A stretch of DNA of 64,000 bases from Pseudacidovorax sp. NFM-22 (GCF_021401245.1 NZ_JACBFY010000002.1:620001-684000), one strand, 5' to 3'. Positions 17,141-26,140 are shown, counted from the first letter of the stretch. Made by a program: numbers and translations. The notes: a model not told the origin generated them from the sequence alone.

Positions 17141-17444
17141 AAAATTCGGCGAACTGCGGGCCGGGATGTCGCCCGCATCCCAGGCACGCGCCGCCGCGCG
17201 AGCCGAAGCACTGCTCGTGGAGATGCAGCTCCAGGAACTGCGCAAGTCCCGCAATGTGACCCAGGTCGAACTCGCACAGGCCATGAATGTGGAGCAGGCG
17301 GCGGTGTCGAAACTGGAGCGCCGCGAGGACATGTACGTCAGCACCTTGCGTGCCTACGTCCAGGCCCTGGGGGGTGAGCTGAAGCTGGTGGCGTCCTTTC
17401 CCGACGGGGATATCCAGGTGCACCCGTTCGAAGAGGCCTCGTGA
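17133..17444 (+). CDS. HigA-type antitoxin, XRE family
   Basis: Protein of 103 residues. A helix-turn-helix of the XRE/Cro type lies at about residues 40-75 (SRNVTQVELAQAMNVEQAAVSKLERRED). The N-terminal part (residues 1-35) probably contacts the toxin. It should neutralise the protein encoded just upstream and repress the shared promoter near 16735-16768. Overlap with the toxin frame implies coupled translation. Confidence 0.87.
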   Translation: MARKFGELRAGMSPASQARAAARAEALLVEMQLQELRKSRNVTQVELAQAMNVEQAAVSKLERREDMYVSTLRAYVQALGGELKLVASFPDGDIQVHPFEEAS

Positions 17445-17454
17445 CGCTGCCGCG

Positions 17455-17895
17455 TCAGCGCGCAGTGTCGACGGGGGCGGCGGCCCACCCCGCCATCGCC
17501 ACCGCCCGGATCAGCCGCGTCTCCTGCGCCGTGATCAGGTGGCCCGACGCCGCCAGGTAGCGGGCGAAGTCCGGGTGCGCGTCCCGCGCGGCGCTGCGGC
17601 GTTCGTAGTCGGCCAGGCTTTCGTAGGCCCACAGGTGCACGAACTGGTTCTGCGGGCCGACCAGGCTGGTCCAGAAGCCCAGGGGATGGCCCAGCGTCTG
17701 CATCAGCACCGGCATGGCCAGTTCATTGAAGACCTGCAGGAACTCCGGCATCTTGCGCAACGCGATGGTGTAGATGCGGTGGTCCACCAGTGGTCTGCCA
17801 GGCGGCGCCACGATTGCTAGCGGGCCGGGCGCGGCGCCCGCTGCCGCCTTTCGCGCGGCACGCACGCCCTTCGGCGCGGTCGGTCGGGCACTCAT
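17455..17895 (-). CDS. NIPSNAP family protein
   Basis: Protein of 146 residues with one NIPSNAP-type ferredoxin-like domain: VDHRIYTIALRKMPEFLQVF starts at about residue 37, followed by GPQNQFVHLWAYESLADYERR. The first 35 residues are a basic, Ala-rich extension without a clear signal peptide. Its start (17895) overlaps the stop of the FAD dehydrogenase by four bases (ATGA). This mirrors the overlapping FAD-NIPSNAP pair at 10385-12813. Function unknown; a partner or regulator of the flavoprotein is a reasonable guess. Confidence 0.83.
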   Translation of the reverse strand: MSARPTAPKGVRAARKAAAGAAPGPLAIVAPPGRPLVDHRIYTIALRKMPEFLQVFNELAMPVLMQTLGHPLGFWTSLVGPQNQFVHLWAYESLADYERRSAARDAHPDFARYLAASGHLITAQETRLIRAVAMAGWAAAPVDTAR

Positions 17896-19637
17896 GCCGC
17901 CACCTCTTCTTGCGCTTGCACGCGCACTGCTGGTACCCCATGCGGCGCATCGGCCTGGTCGGCGATGTGGTGGGCCGTGAGGTACGCGAAGACCATGTTG
18001 GGCCCGTGCGTGATGCCGGCCCCTGGGTAGGCGCCGCCCATCATGCTGGCCCGGTCGTTGCCGGCTGCGTACAGGCCGGGAATCGGCTGGCCGTCGCGGC
18101 GCAGCACCTCGCCCGCCACGCTGGTCTGCAGGCCATCGAAGGTGCCCAGGTCGCCCATCACGACGCGCACGGCATAGAAGGGGCCCTGGGCCACGGGCGC
18201 GACGCAGGGGTTGGGGCGGTGCTCCGGGTCTGCCAGGTAGCGGTTGAAGGCGGTGCTGCCGCGGCCGAAGGCCGGGTCCTCGCCGCGTTCGGCCGGTGGG
18301 TTGTAGGCGCGCACCGTGGCCTCCAGGCCCTGCGGGTCGATGCCGGCCTGGGTGGCCAGTTCGGCCAGCGTGCGGCCCTGCAGCAGGTAGCCGCTGCGCA
18401 GGTGCGGGCCGATGGGCATGGGCGCGGGCTTGACGTAGCCCAGGCCGTACCTGGCCAGGCAGGCCTTGTCGCAGACCAGCCACATGACGGTTTCCTTCTG
18501 GCCTTCGCAGGCACGGGTGAGTGCCGCGCCCACGTCGTGGTACGACTCCGATTCATTGCAGAAGCGCTGGCCGTTCTTCAGCACGGCGATCACGCCGGGC
18601 TTGTAGCGGTCGAGCAGATGCGGGAAGACGCCGAAGCGGCCACCGCCCAGCGGCACGCGCGAGACGGGCATCCACGCCGCGCTGTCGGCATAGCGGATGT
18701 CGGCCACGCCGCCGGCGGCCTCGGCCAGGTTGACGCCATCGCCCGTGTTGCTCTCGGGCGTGGGCGACAGGTGCTCGCCGCCACGGCGCACATGCGGATA
18801 GGCCTGGGCGATGCGCCTGGCGTCATGCGGAAAGCCGCCGCAGGCCAGCACCACGCCATGACGGGCGCGCAGCTCGCGCAGGCCGCCCTCGCCTTCCACG
18901 CGCACGCCGGCGATGCGGCCGCCTTCTTCGAGCAGGCCGCGCACGGGCGTATTGGTGAGGATGGGAATGCCCAGGTCCAGCGCCGAGCGCGCCAGCCGTG
19001 CGGCCAGCGCATTGCCGCTGGTGACCTGCACGCCGCGGCGGTACAGCGCCAGCTCCTTGAGGTGCGTGGCCAGGCGTCGTGCGACGTACAGCGCAGAGGT
19101 CAGCGACTTGGTGGCACGGAAGAAGTGCTTCAGGTCCGCGTTGGAAGAGTTGAACATCATGCCGATGAAGGTGATGGTCTCCAGCGGCGGCTTGAGCCGC
19201 GCCATGTCTTCGCCCAGGCCGCGGATGTCGTAGGGCGCGGCAAGGATCGAGCGCCCTACCTGCGCGCCGCCCGCGGCGTCGCAGTGGTAGTCGGGGTACA
19301 GCGTGGGCACGAACTGCATCTGCGTCTCGCGCTGCAGGAAGTCGACCATGGCCGGCCCGTGCTCGATGAAGGCCTGGGCGGTGGCTTCGTCGTAGAAGCG
19401 GCCGCTCTCCTGCATCAGGTAGGTGCGCACGGCCTCGCGCGTGTCGGCGGGGTTCTGCTGCCGGCCATGCGGACCCAGCGGGATCCACAACACGCCGCCC
19501 GACAGCGCCGTGGTGCCGCCGAACACCGGCTCCTTCTCCAGCACGGCCACGGTCAGGCCGCGCTTCTTGGCGGTGATGGCGCAGGTCAGCCCGGCAGCGC
19601 CGGAGCCGACGACCAGCAGGTCGAAATCCTTGTTCAT
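17892..19637 (-). CDS. FAD-dependent dehydrogenase, 3-ketosteroid-1-dehydrogenase / fumarate-reductase flavoprotein family
   Basis: Third homologue of this flavoprotein family, 581 residues. GSGAAG at residues 11-16 binds FAD, then LEKEPVFGGTTALSGGVLWIP. The C-terminus has GLYAAGNDRASMMGGAYPG and GAGITHGPNMVFAYLTAHH. The start at 19637 (MNKDFDLLVV) follows GAGGAGACCTTCC, and the frame continuing upstream to 20636 is antisense-like noise over the SDR gene. It lies eleven bases after the SDR gene and overlaps the NIPSNAP gene, so the three form a compact operon. Confidence 0.89.
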   Translation of the reverse strand: MNKDFDLLVVGSGAAGLTCAITAKKRGLTVAVLEKEPVFGGTTALSGGVLWIPLGPHGRQQNPADTREAVRTYLMQESGRFYDEATAQAFIEHGPAMVDFLQRETQMQFVPTLYPDYHCDAAGGAQVGRSILAAPYDIRGLGEDMARLKPPLETITFIGMMFNSSNADLKHFFRATKSLTSALYVARRLATHLKELALYRRGVQVTSGNALAARLARSALDLGIPILTNTPVRGLLEEGGRIAGVRVEGEGGLRELRARHGVVLACGGFPHDARRIAQAYPHVRRGGEHLSPTPESNTGDGVNLAEAAGGVADIRYADSAAWMPVSRVPLGGGRFGVFPHLLDRYKPGVIAVLKNGQRFCNESESYHDVGAALTRACEGQKETVMWLVCDKACLARYGLGYVKPAPMPIGPHLRSGYLLQGRTLAELATQAGIDPQGLEATVRAYNPPAERGEDPAFGRGSTAFNRYLADPEHRPNPCVAPVAQGPFYAVRVVMGDLGTFDGLQTSVAGEVLRRDGQPIPGLYAAGNDRASMMGGAYPGAGITHGPNMVFAYLTAHHIADQADAPHGVPAVRVQAQEEVAA

Positions 19638-19648
19638 GGAAGGTCTCC

Positions 19649-20518
19649 TCATTGCTTGTTGAAACCAGGGCGAGGGACCATGTCCATCAGCATGTTGGCC
19701 ATGCCGCCATCGACCAGGATCTCCGCACCGTTGACGTAAGCCGAGCGCGGGCTGGCCAGGAAGAGCGCCACATCGGCGATGTCCTCGGGCTCGCCGATGC
19801 GGCGGCTGGCCGTCATGGCGGCGCGCCGGGCCTCGAAGCCGGGCTCCTCGTAGAACCTGGCAGACAGGGCCGTGCGAATCATCCCGGGCAGCACCGCATT
19901 GCTGCGCACCCCTTGCGGACCCCACTCCACGGCCAGTTGGCGCGACATCAGCAGCACGCCCGCCTTGCTGGCGCTGTAGGCGCCGCTGCCGCTCTGCGGA
20001 AAGCGGCCCGAGATCGACGCCACGTTCACGATGCTGCCGCGGCCGGCCGTGCGCATGTCCGCGCCGAAGGCCCGTGCGCACAGCAGGTAGCCGCCCAGGT
20101 TGATGCCCAGCACCTCGTTCCACTGCGCCAGGCCCACGTCGGCCAGGCCGCCCGCGCGCAGCAGGCCGGCGTTGTTGACGAGCACCTGGCAGGGGCCGAG
20201 TGCCTCGCGCACCTGCGCGGCCGCGGCCCCGACGGCCGCCTCGTCGGCGATGTCGCAGGCGATGGCCAGGGCCTGCGCATCGAAGTCCTGCTGCAGCCGG
20301 CGCGCCATGGCGGCGCAGCCCTCGGCGTCGCGGTCCAGCAGGGCCACGCGCGCGCCGGCCTGGGCGAGGGCACGGGCGATGGCGGCACCGATGCCGCTGG
20401 CCGCGCCGCTGACCACGCAGACCTGCTGCGCGAGCCCCAGCCAGTGGGCGGATGTGCCGCCACCGCCCGCTGCAGCAGGCGAGGCGGTGGACGGATGGGC
20501 CGTGGAAAGGGCCGTCAT
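19649..20518 (-). CDS. SDR family NAD(P)-dependent oxidoreductase
   Basis: Short-chain dehydrogenase of 289 residues. An extra N-terminal stretch of about 30 residues, rich in Gly, Ala and Ser, precedes the cofactor motif SGAASGIG (residues 37-44). NNAG is at 115-118, a Ser near 168-170 and the catalytic Tyr181 and Lys185 in YSASK. The start at 20518 follows CAGGAGACATCGCC. It heads the minus-strand operon with the FAD dehydrogenase and NIPSNAP protein and is divergent from an AraC regulator 98 bases away, its likely controller. The substrate is unknown. Confidence 0.92.
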   Translation of the reverse strand: MTALSTAHPSTASPAAAGGGGTSAHWLGLAQQVCVVSGAASGIGAAIARALAQAGARVALLDRDAEGCAAMARRLQQDFDAQALAIACDIADEAAVGAAAAQVREALGPCQVLVNNAGLLRAGGLADVGLAQWNEVLGINLGGYLLCARAFGADMRTAGRGSIVNVASISGRFPQSGSGAYSASKAGVLLMSRQLAVEWGPQGVRSNAVLPGMIRTALSARFYEEPGFEARRAAMTASRRIGEPEDIADVALFLASPRSAYVNGAEILVDGGMANMLMDMVPRPGFNKQ

Positions 20519-20581
20519 GGCGATGTCTCCTGTTGTCGTGATGCCAGGGGAATTCTGGGCGCCGCCCCCCGCCCTCGTTTT

Positions 20582-20611
20582 GACGATTCCAGCCAAGACC
20601 CGGACAATTCC
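20582..20611 (+). promoter_or_regulatory. Direct repeat of an ATTCC half-site, possible AraC-family binding site
   Basis: GACGATTCC at 20582-20590 and GACAATTCC at 20603-20611 are direct repeats whose starts are 21 bases apart, two turns of the helix. AraC-type regulators commonly bind direct repeats with this spacing. The site lies in the 98-bp gap between the SDR operon and the AraC-family gene, immediately upstream of the AraC start, so autoregulation as well as control of the divergent operon is possible. Inferred only. Confidence 0.45.
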
Positions 20612-20616
20612 GGCGC

Positions 20617-21516
20617 ATGGCGCGCGCGATTCCCAACTACTCGCTCTACGGCGACCAGGCCAGTCCCGGCTGGCTCGCGAGCTTCGACTTCGAATGGATC
20701 CCGCAACGCTCGAAGCCCTACAACTGGGACATCCAGCCGCATACGCACGATGCCTTCCTCCAGCTGCTGGTGCTGCAGCAGGGCCGCGTGCGGGTGCTGG
20801 TGGACCACGAGCGGCTGGAGGCCGAGGCGCCCTGCCTGGTCCTCGTTCCCGCACAAACCGTGCACAGCTTCCGCTTCTCCGACGACACCGACGGCCCGGT
20901 GGTGACGGCGGCGCAGCGGCCGCTGGAGTCGCTGGCCGACCTGGTGATGCCGGCCCTGCGCGAGACGCTGCGCACGCCGCAGCTGATGCCGCTGACGGCC
21001 GACGAGCTGGCGCGGCTGATGCCGCTCTTCCACGCCATCGAGGCCGAGCACCGGCTGGCCGACACGGGCCACACCGCGGCCGGCATGTCGCTGCTCACGG
21101 CCCTGCTGGTGCAGGTGGCGCGGCTGCACCGGCTGAAGAAGGAGCACCTGGCGCGGCCGCGCTCGCGCCGCGCCGAGCAGATCGAGACCTTCCGCCGCCT
21201 GGTCGACGCGCGCTACCGCGAGCACCTGCCGGTGCCGGCCTATGCCGAGCTGCTGGGCATCACCGCCGGGCAGCTCACGCGGCTGTGCCGCGAGGTGCTG
21301 GGCCTGTCGAGCCTGGACGTGATCAATGCGCGCCTGCTGCACGAGGCGCAGCGCGAGCTGATCTACACCCCCAACAGCATCAAGCAGATCGCCGTGAGCC
21401 TGGGCTTTGGCGACGAGGCCTACTTCGGCCGCTTCTTCCGAAAGCACAAGGGCATGACGCCGCGCGAGTACCGGGCCAACGCGCTGGCCGAATGGTCCGG
21501 CGAGGCGCCGGGCTGA
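20617..21516 (+). CDS. AraC family transcriptional regulator
   Basis: Regulator of 299 residues with an N-terminal cupin-like effector domain (PHTHDAFLQLLVLQQGRVRVLVDHE at about 42-66) and two C-terminal helix-turn-helix units. The second contains the family signature IAVSLGFGDEAYFGRFFRKHKGMTPREYR near the end. The architecture resembles PobR-type regulators of aromatic acid catabolism. It is divergent from the SDR-FAD-NIPSNAP operon and 100 bases before a hydratase gene in the same direction, so it probably controls one or both. Confidence 0.92.
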   Translation: MARAIPNYSLYGDQASPGWLASFDFEWIPQRSKPYNWDIQPHTHDAFLQLLVLQQGRVRVLVDHERLEAEAPCLVLVPAQTVHSFRFSDDTDGPVVTAAQRPLESLADLVMPALRETLRTPQLMPLTADELARLMPLFHAIEAEHRLADTGHTAAGMSLLTALLVQVARLHRLKKEHLARPRSRRAEQIETFRRLVDARYREHLPVPAYAELLGITAGQLTRLCREVLGLSSLDVINARLLHEAQRELIYTPNSIKQIAVSLGFGDEAYFGRFFRKHKGMTPREYRANALAEWSGEAPG

Positions 21517-21616
21517 GCTCGCTCTTGCAGGGCATCGCAGGCAGCGGCGCACACGGGTGGGCGCAGGCCGGCATACTCGCGCGCTGCCCTTCTTCGCTCT
21601 TCGCACTGCGCCTTCC

Positions 21617-22372
21617 ATGACCGCCATCAACGACCTCGGCCAGCAACTGGCCTCCGCCTTCACCGACGCCCGCCGCATCACGCCCACCGGCTGGCTCCCC
21701 TCCACCGCCGCCGAGGTCTATGCCGTGCAGGATGCCCTGATCGCGCACCTGGGCGGCGGCATCGGCGGCTGGAAGGTCGGCGCGCCCAACGCAGAGGCGG
21801 CGCCCAACTACGCGCCGCTGCCCGCGTCCGTCATCCTTGCCTCCGGCGCTGTACTGCCGGCCGCGCGTTTCGCGGCCCGCTGGGTCGAGCTGGAGGCCGC
21901 CCTGCGCGTGGGCAGGCTGCTGGAGGTGCGGCAGGACATGCCCACGCCCAGCGAACTCGCCAGCTTCTTCGACGCCGCGGTGCCCACGATCGAATGCGTG
22001 GAAAGCCGCCTGGCCGCCGGCCGCGAGGCGCCCGCGCCGCTGCGGCTGGCGGACCTGCAGAGCCACGGCGCGCTGGTCGTCGGCGATGCGGCCCCGCTCG
22101 CCCCATCGGCCCTGGATCTGCGCACCCTGCAGGCCACGCTTACGTTCGGCGATGCCGAGGCGGCGCGCACCACGGGCGGCAATCCGGCGCAGGACGTGTG
22201 GCGGCTGGTGGGCTGCCTCGCCCGGCATTGCACCGAGCGTGGCGTGCCGCTGTCGCCCGGGCAGATCGTCACCACGGGCTCGTGCACGGGGCTGCTGGCC
22301 GCGCCCGTGGACACCGACGTGGTCGGTGCCATCGCGGGGCTGGGCGAGGTGCGGCTGCGCTATTCGGCCTGA
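21617..22372 (+). CDS. 2-keto-4-pentenoate hydratase-like enzyme (fumarylacetoacetase superfamily)
   Basis: Protein of 251 residues related to MhpD/DmpE hydratases, which add water to 2-hydroxypentadienoates late in meta-cleavage pathways. Family features include GGWKVGAPN near residue 50, WVELEAALRVGR with acidic metal-ligand candidates near 90, TIECVESRL, and a C-terminal GQIVTTGSCTGLLAA. No other meta-cleavage enzymes are nearby, so the pathway is uncertain. The start at 21617 is the first ATG before the conserved region, with no clear ribosome site. Confidence 0.8.
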   Translation: MTAINDLGQQLASAFTDARRITPTGWLPSTAAEVYAVQDALIAHLGGGIGGWKVGAPNAEAAPNYAPLPASVILASGAVLPAARFAARWVELEAALRVGRLLEVRQDMPTPSELASFFDAAVPTIECVESRLAAGREAPAPLRLADLQSHGALVVGDAAPLAPSALDLRTLQATLTFGDAEAARTTGGNPAQDVWRLVGCLARHCTERGVPLSPGQIVTTGSCTGLLAAPVDTDVVGAIAGLGEVRLRYSA

Positions 22373-22478
22373 GGCGCGCCGAGCGTCGGCGCCAGGACGG
22401 GCGCAGCCCCGGGCGCCACCGTCACGACCTGGCCATGAACCGGCCAGCCACGCGGCCCGTTCGGTGCGGCGAGAAGGA

Positions 22479-23696
22479 TCAGTCCGCCACGCGCGGCTTG
22501 ACCTTCCCCGCCGCCTCCTTGGCCCGCGCGCGGGCCGTGTCCACATCCTCCGCATGGGCCAGCGCCACGCCCATGCGGCGCTTGGCGAAGCTCTCGGGCT
22601 TGCCGAAGAGGCGCAGGTCGGTGCCGGGCACCGCCAAGGCCTCGGCCACGCCGTCGAAGACGATGCCGGTGGCATCCACGCCGCCGTAGATGACGGCGCT
22701 GGCGCCCGGGCTCTTGAGCGTGGTGTCCACCGGCAGGCCCAGGATGGCGCGGGCGTGCAGCTCGAATTCGCTCTGCCATTGCGTGGCGAGCGTGACCAGG
22801 CCGGTGTCGTGCGGGCGGGGGCTCACCTCGCTGAACCACACCTCCTCGCCCTTGACGAAGAGTTCCACGCCGAACAGGCCCTGGCCGCCCAGGTCGGCCG
22901 TCACGCGCTCGGCGATGTCCTGCGCCTTGCGCAGTGCCTCGGGGTGCATGGGGTGGGGCTGCCAGCTTTCCACATAGTCACCGCTGACCTGCAGGTGGCC
23001 GATGGGCGCGCAGAACTGCGTCTGCACCTGGCCGTCGGCGCCCAGGGCGCGCACCGTGAGCAGCGTGATCTCGTAGTCGAAGTCGATGAAGCCTTCGACG
23101 ATGACGCGGCCCTTGCTCACGCGGCCGCCGGCCATGGCGTAGTCCCAGGCCTTCTGCACGTCGGCGGGGCCGTCGATCTTGCTCTGGCCCTTGCCGGAGC
23201 TGCTCATCACCGGCTTGACGATGCAGGGGTAGCCGATGCCCTTGCCGTCCTTCCCATCGATGGCGGCCTGCAGCTCGGCCAGCGAGTCGCAGAATTGGTA
23301 GGGGCTGGTGGGCAGGCCCAGCGTCTCGGCGGCCAGGCGGCGGATGCCTTCGCGGTCCATGGTCAGGCGAGCGGCGCGGGCGGTGGGGATCACGCGCACC
23401 AGGCCGGCTTCTTCCAGTTCTTCGAGCTTGGCGGTGGCGATGGCCTCGATCTCGGGCACCACCAGATGCGGCCGCTCGGCCGACAGCAGCGCTTCGAGCT
23501 GGTCGGGGTCGCTCATGGTGATGGTGCGGGCGCGGTGGGCCACCTGCTGGCCGGGGGCGTTCTCGTAGCGGTCGACGGCGATGGTCTCCACGCCCAGGCG
23601 CTGCAGCGCGATCAGCACTTCCTTGCCGAGCTCGCCGGAGCCCAGGAGCATCACACGGGTGGCGGAGGGGGACAGGGGGGTGCCGAGGCGGGTCAT
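22479..23696 (-). CDS. purT: Formate-dependent phosphoribosylglycinamide formyltransferase PurT
   Basis: ATP-grasp enzyme of purine synthesis that makes formyl-GAR from GAR, formate and ATP. At 405 residues the length fits. The N-terminal domain has [13 protein letters not shown] near residue 15-27 and the GAR-site segment [14 protein letters not shown]; the ATP-grasp core has [15 protein letters not shown] and the metal-binding [25 protein letters not shown]. The start at 23696 ([15 protein letters not shown]) is the usual one. It converges with the hydratase gene across a 106-bp gap that holds a weak hairpin at 22429-22447, and is divergent from an acyl-CoA dehydrogenase. Confidence 0.96.
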   Translation of the reverse strand: MTRLGTPLSPSATRVMLLGSGELGKEVLIALQRLGVETIAVDRYENAPGQQVAHRARTITMSDPDQLEALLSAERPHLVVPEIEAIATAKLEELEEAGLVRVIPTARAARLTMDREGIRRLAAETLGLPTSPYQFCDSLAELQAAIDGKDGKGIGYPCIVKPVMSSSGKGQSKIDGPADVQKAWDYAMAGGRVSKGRVIVEGFIDFDYEITLLTVRALGADGQVQTQFCAPIGHLQVSGDYVESWQPHPMHPEALRKAQDIAERVTADLGGQGLFGVELFVKGEEVWFSEVSPRPHDTGLVTLATQWQSEFELHARAILGLPVDTTLKSPGASAVIYGGVDATGIVFDGVAEALAVPGTDLRLFGKPESFAKRRMGVALAHAEDVDTARARAKEAAGKVKPRVAD

Positions 23697-23872
23697 GAGC
23701 GTGCTTTCGGGGGGCGGGAACGGAGAAGGCCGCAATGGTAGCCAGCGACCGTGTCCGCGGGCCAGGCAGCCACTTGGCACAAGCCGCCGGGGCGCCCGGC
23801 TCCTAGAGTGGCGCGATGCCCGCCGCGCACCGCCGTGCGCGCGCCCGAAGGCCGACAGGAGACACCCGCGCC

Positions 23873-25030
23873 ATGCAATACACGCACGAGCACCAGGAGA
23901 TCCGCAAGACCCTGCGCCGCTACATCGACGAGGCCATCAACCCGCAGGTCGATGCGTGGGAAGAAGCCGAGATCGCCCCGCTGCACGAGATCTTCAAGGG
24001 CCTGGGCGCGCTGGGCCTGCTGGGCCTGAACAAGCCCGAGGAATACGGCGGCGGCGGCCTGGACTACAGCTACGCCATGGCCATGGCAGAAGAGCTGGGC
24101 CATGTGCGCTGTGGCGGCATTCCCATGGCCATCGGCGTGCAGACGGACATGTGCACGCCGGCCCTGGCGCGCTTCGGCAGCGAGGAACTCAAGCGCGAGT
24201 TCCTGGCCCCGGCCATCGCGGGCGAGCAGGTGGGCTGCATCGGCGTGAGCGAGCCCGGCGCCGGCAGCGACGTGGCAGCCATCCGCAGCACCGCACGCAA
24301 GGACGGCGACGACTACGTCATCTCCGGCCAGAAGATGTGGATCACCAACAGCCTGCAGGCCGACTGGATGTGCATGCTGGTCAACACCAGCGACGGCCCC
24401 GTGCACCGCAACAAGTCGCTGGTGATGGTGCCGATGGACCGGCCCGGCATCGAGAAGGCGCGCAAGATCCGCAAGATCGGCATGCACAGCAGCGACACGG
24501 GCCTGATCTACTTCGACGAAGTGCGGGTGCCGCAACGCTTTCGCATCGGCGAGGAAGGCCAGGGCTTCATCTACCAGATGCAGCAGTTCCAGGAGGAGCG
24601 GCTGTGGGGCGCGGCCAGCTCGCTGCTGCCCATGGAGGAGTGCATCGCCGAGACGGTGCAGTGGGCGCAGGAGCGTCGCATGTTCGGCGCCACGCTGGCC
24701 GACCAGCAGTGGGTGCAGTTCAAGCTGGCCGAGTTGCAGACCGAGGTGGAGGCCCTGCGCGCCCTCACCTACCGCGCCTGCGACCTGCATGTGCAGGGTG
24801 AGGACGTGCTCACCCTGGCCTCGATGGCCAAGCTCAAGGCCGGCCGCCTGACCCGGCAGGTGGCCGACACCTGCCTGCAGTTCTGGGGCGGCATGGGCTT
24901 CACGCTGGAGAACCGCGTCTCGCGCCTGTACCGCGACGGGCGGCTGGCGTCGATCGGCGGCGGTGCGGACGAGGTGATGCTGGGGATCCTGGCGAAGACG
25001 CTGGGGATCGCGAAGCGGGCGGCGCGCTGA
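23873..25030 (+). CDS. Acyl-CoA dehydrogenase
   Basis: Flavoenzyme of 385 residues. FAD-binding signatures are [16 protein letters not shown] and [13 protein letters not shown]. The C-terminus has the form [21 protein letters not shown], typical of the subgroup in which the medium-chain-type catalytic Glu position is Gly and the base lies elsewhere, as in isovaleryl-CoA-type enzymes. The start at 23873 follows ACAGGAGACACC; a longer frame from 23816 is rejected for lack of a ribosome site. It stands alone, divergent from purT. Substrate class unknown. Confidence 0.93.
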   Translation: MQYTHEHQEIRKTLRRYIDEAINPQVDAWEEAEIAPLHEIFKGLGALGLLGLNKPEEYGGGGLDYSYAMAMAEELGHVRCGGIPMAIGVQTDMCTPALARFGSEELKREFLAPAIAGEQVGCIGVSEPGAGSDVAAIRSTARKDGDDYVISGQKMWITNSLQADWMCMLVNTSDGPVHRNKSLVMVPMDRPGIEKARKIRKIGMHSSDTGLIYFDEVRVPQRFRIGEEGQGFIYQMQQFQEERLWGAASSLLPMEECIAETVQWAQERRMFGATLADQQWVQFKLAELQTEVEALRALTYRACDLHVQGEDVLTLASMAKLKAGRLTRQVADTCLQFWGGMGFTLENRVSRLYRDGRLASIGGGADEVMLGILAKTLGIAKRAAR

Positions 25031-25090
25031 ACGCGGCAGGAAGCTGAGCGCTAAAGACGCGCCGCCGCCTCCGCCGTTCGCGCTGAGTTC

Positions 25091-25156
25091 GTCGAAGCGC
25101 CGCGCCCGGCTTCGACAGGCTCAGCCCGAACGGTGGTGGGTCGAACGGTGGTGGGC
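25091..25156. repeat. Hairpin plus 26-bp dispersed repeat and 15-bp tandem duplication
   Basis: GTCGAAGC at 25091-25098 pairs with GCTTCGAC at 25109-25116. The 26 bases 25108-25133, starting GGCTTCGACAGGCTCAGC, recur exactly at 37250-37275. The tail of this unit is then duplicated: CGAACGGTGGTGGG at 25127-25140 and again at 25142-25155, a 15-bp period. It lies between the acyl-CoA dehydrogenase stop and a small lipoprotein gene. It resembles the dispersed intergenic repeats common in this bacterial group. Confidence 0.7.
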
Positions 25157-25190
25157 CGAGCGGTCGGCGGTCCGAACGCACAATGGCCGG

Positions 25191-25607
25191 ATGCCTTTCT
25201 CCATTCGCCCGGCTCTCGCAGTGCTGCTGACCGCCAGCATGGCGGCGGGCTGCAAGGCACCGCCGCCCGATCCCACCGAGGCCGCGCTCGCGCTGCAGAA
25301 CGCAGGCCCGGACGACGTGTTCCAGGGCGTGCTGGACGGCCAGCCCATCCACCTCGTGATCCACGACTGCGCGGTCTACCGCATCGTGTCGATGCAGGGC
25401 ACGCAGGTGCAATGGGAGCAGGTGCTGGCACCGAAGCCCTACTACCCCGGCAACCTCCTCACCAGCTGCCAGCGCCATTCGCTGACGTCCGATGCGCAGG
25501 GCGTGACGGCCGAACTGGGCCGCATGGCCTTCGGCGCAGGCGGCTGCTGCGCCACAGGCGGCACCTACCGCTCGAAGGACGGCCTGACCTGGACAAAGAC
25601 CCGATGA
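25191..25607 (+). CDS. Small predicted lipoprotein of unknown function
   Basis: Protein of 138 residues with a short signal and a lipobox ending SMAAGC at Cys21, so probably lipid-anchored. The mature part has DDVFQGVLDGQPIHLVIHDCAVYRIV and a C-terminal FGAGGCCATGGTYRSKDGLTW with two adjacent Cys; four mature Cys besides the lipid-linked one could form disulfides. I recognise no family. The stop overlaps the start of the next gene by four bases (ATGA). Confidence 0.75.
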   Translation: MPFSIRPALAVLLTASMAAGCKAPPPDPTEAALALQNAGPDDVFQGVLDGQPIHLVIHDCAVYRIVSMQGTQVQWEQVLAPKPYYPGNLLTSCQRHSLTSDAQGVTAELGRMAFGAGGCCATGGTYRSKDGLTWTKTR

Positions 25608-25840
25608 AGCCCGAAGACCTCGAACGCCTGGCCACGCTGCCCATGCCCTTCGGCAAGCACAAGGGCACGCTCATCGCCGACCTGCCCGGCAATTACCTGG
25701 CGTGGTTCGCACGCGAAGGCTTCCCCAAGGGCGAGATCGGCCGGCTGCTCGCGCTGATGCTGGAGATCGACCACAACGGCCTGCGGCCGCTGCTGGCGCC
25801 GCTCAAGCGGGCGCCCGGCCGGCGCCCGCCAGGCGGTTGA
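25604..25840 (+). CDS. DUF3820 family small protein
   Basis: Protein of 78 residues. The stretch MPFGKHKGTLIADLPGNYLAWFAREGFPKGEIGRLL (residues 14-49; central part only is diagnostic) matches the short family of unknown function known as DUF3820, sometimes found attached to exonuclease domains. The start at 25604 overlaps the lipoprotein stop by four bases. Its C-terminus is basic and Pro/Arg-rich. It is convergent with the antitoxin gene 11 bases away. Confidence 0.8.
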   Translation: MKPEDLERLATLPMPFGKHKGTLIADLPGNYLAWFAREGFPKGEIGRLLALMLEIDHNGLRPLLAPLKRAPGRRPPGG

Positions 25841-25851
25841 CCCGCGCCAGA

Positions 25852-26139
25852 TCAACCGGCTGGGCGGGCCTCCAGCCGCACACCCAGCGCCCTGACCACA
25901 CGCAACACGGTGTCGAAGCGGGGCTTGGCGCCGGGCGCGAGCGCCTTGTAGAGCGATTCGCGGCCCAGGCCGGCATCCCGTGCGATCTGCGCCATGCCCC
26001 GGGCGCGTGCGATATGGCCGAGCGCGGCCACCAGCTCGTCGGCATCGCCGTCCGCCATCACCTGCGACAGGTACTCGGCAATCGCCTCGTCGCTGTCGAG
26101 CATCTCGGACATGTCGAAGGCATGAAGGGTGTCGGGCAT
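25852..26139 (-). CDS. HigA-like addiction-module antidote protein
   Basis: Protein of 95 residues of the probable addiction module antidote type. The N-terminal half (FDMSEMLDSDEAIAEYLSQVM) is the toxin-binding part; the C-terminal half has an XRE-like helix-turn-helix (GMAQIARDAGLGRESLYKALAPG). The start at 26139 follows CCAAGGAGTATTGAG, and the ribosome site overlaps the original end of the toxin frame. Its toxin gene is interrupted (26141-26431), so this may be an orphan antitoxin still able to autoregulate or cross-protect. Confidence 0.87.
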   Translation of the reverse strand: MPDTLHAFDMSEMLDSDEAIAEYLSQVMADGDADELVAALGHIARARGMAQIARDAGLGRESLYKALAPGAKPRFDTVLRVVRALGVRLEARPAG

Positions 26140-26140
26140 C

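Noticed and set aside
22429-22447. Terminator between the convergent hydratase and purT genes
   Set aside because: The stem is only six base pairs with a seven-base loop and no T-run, too weak to list as a terminator.
23780-23800. Sigma-54-like TTGGCAC upstream of the acyl-CoA dehydrogenase
   Set aside because: The required TTGC element at the -12 position is missing.
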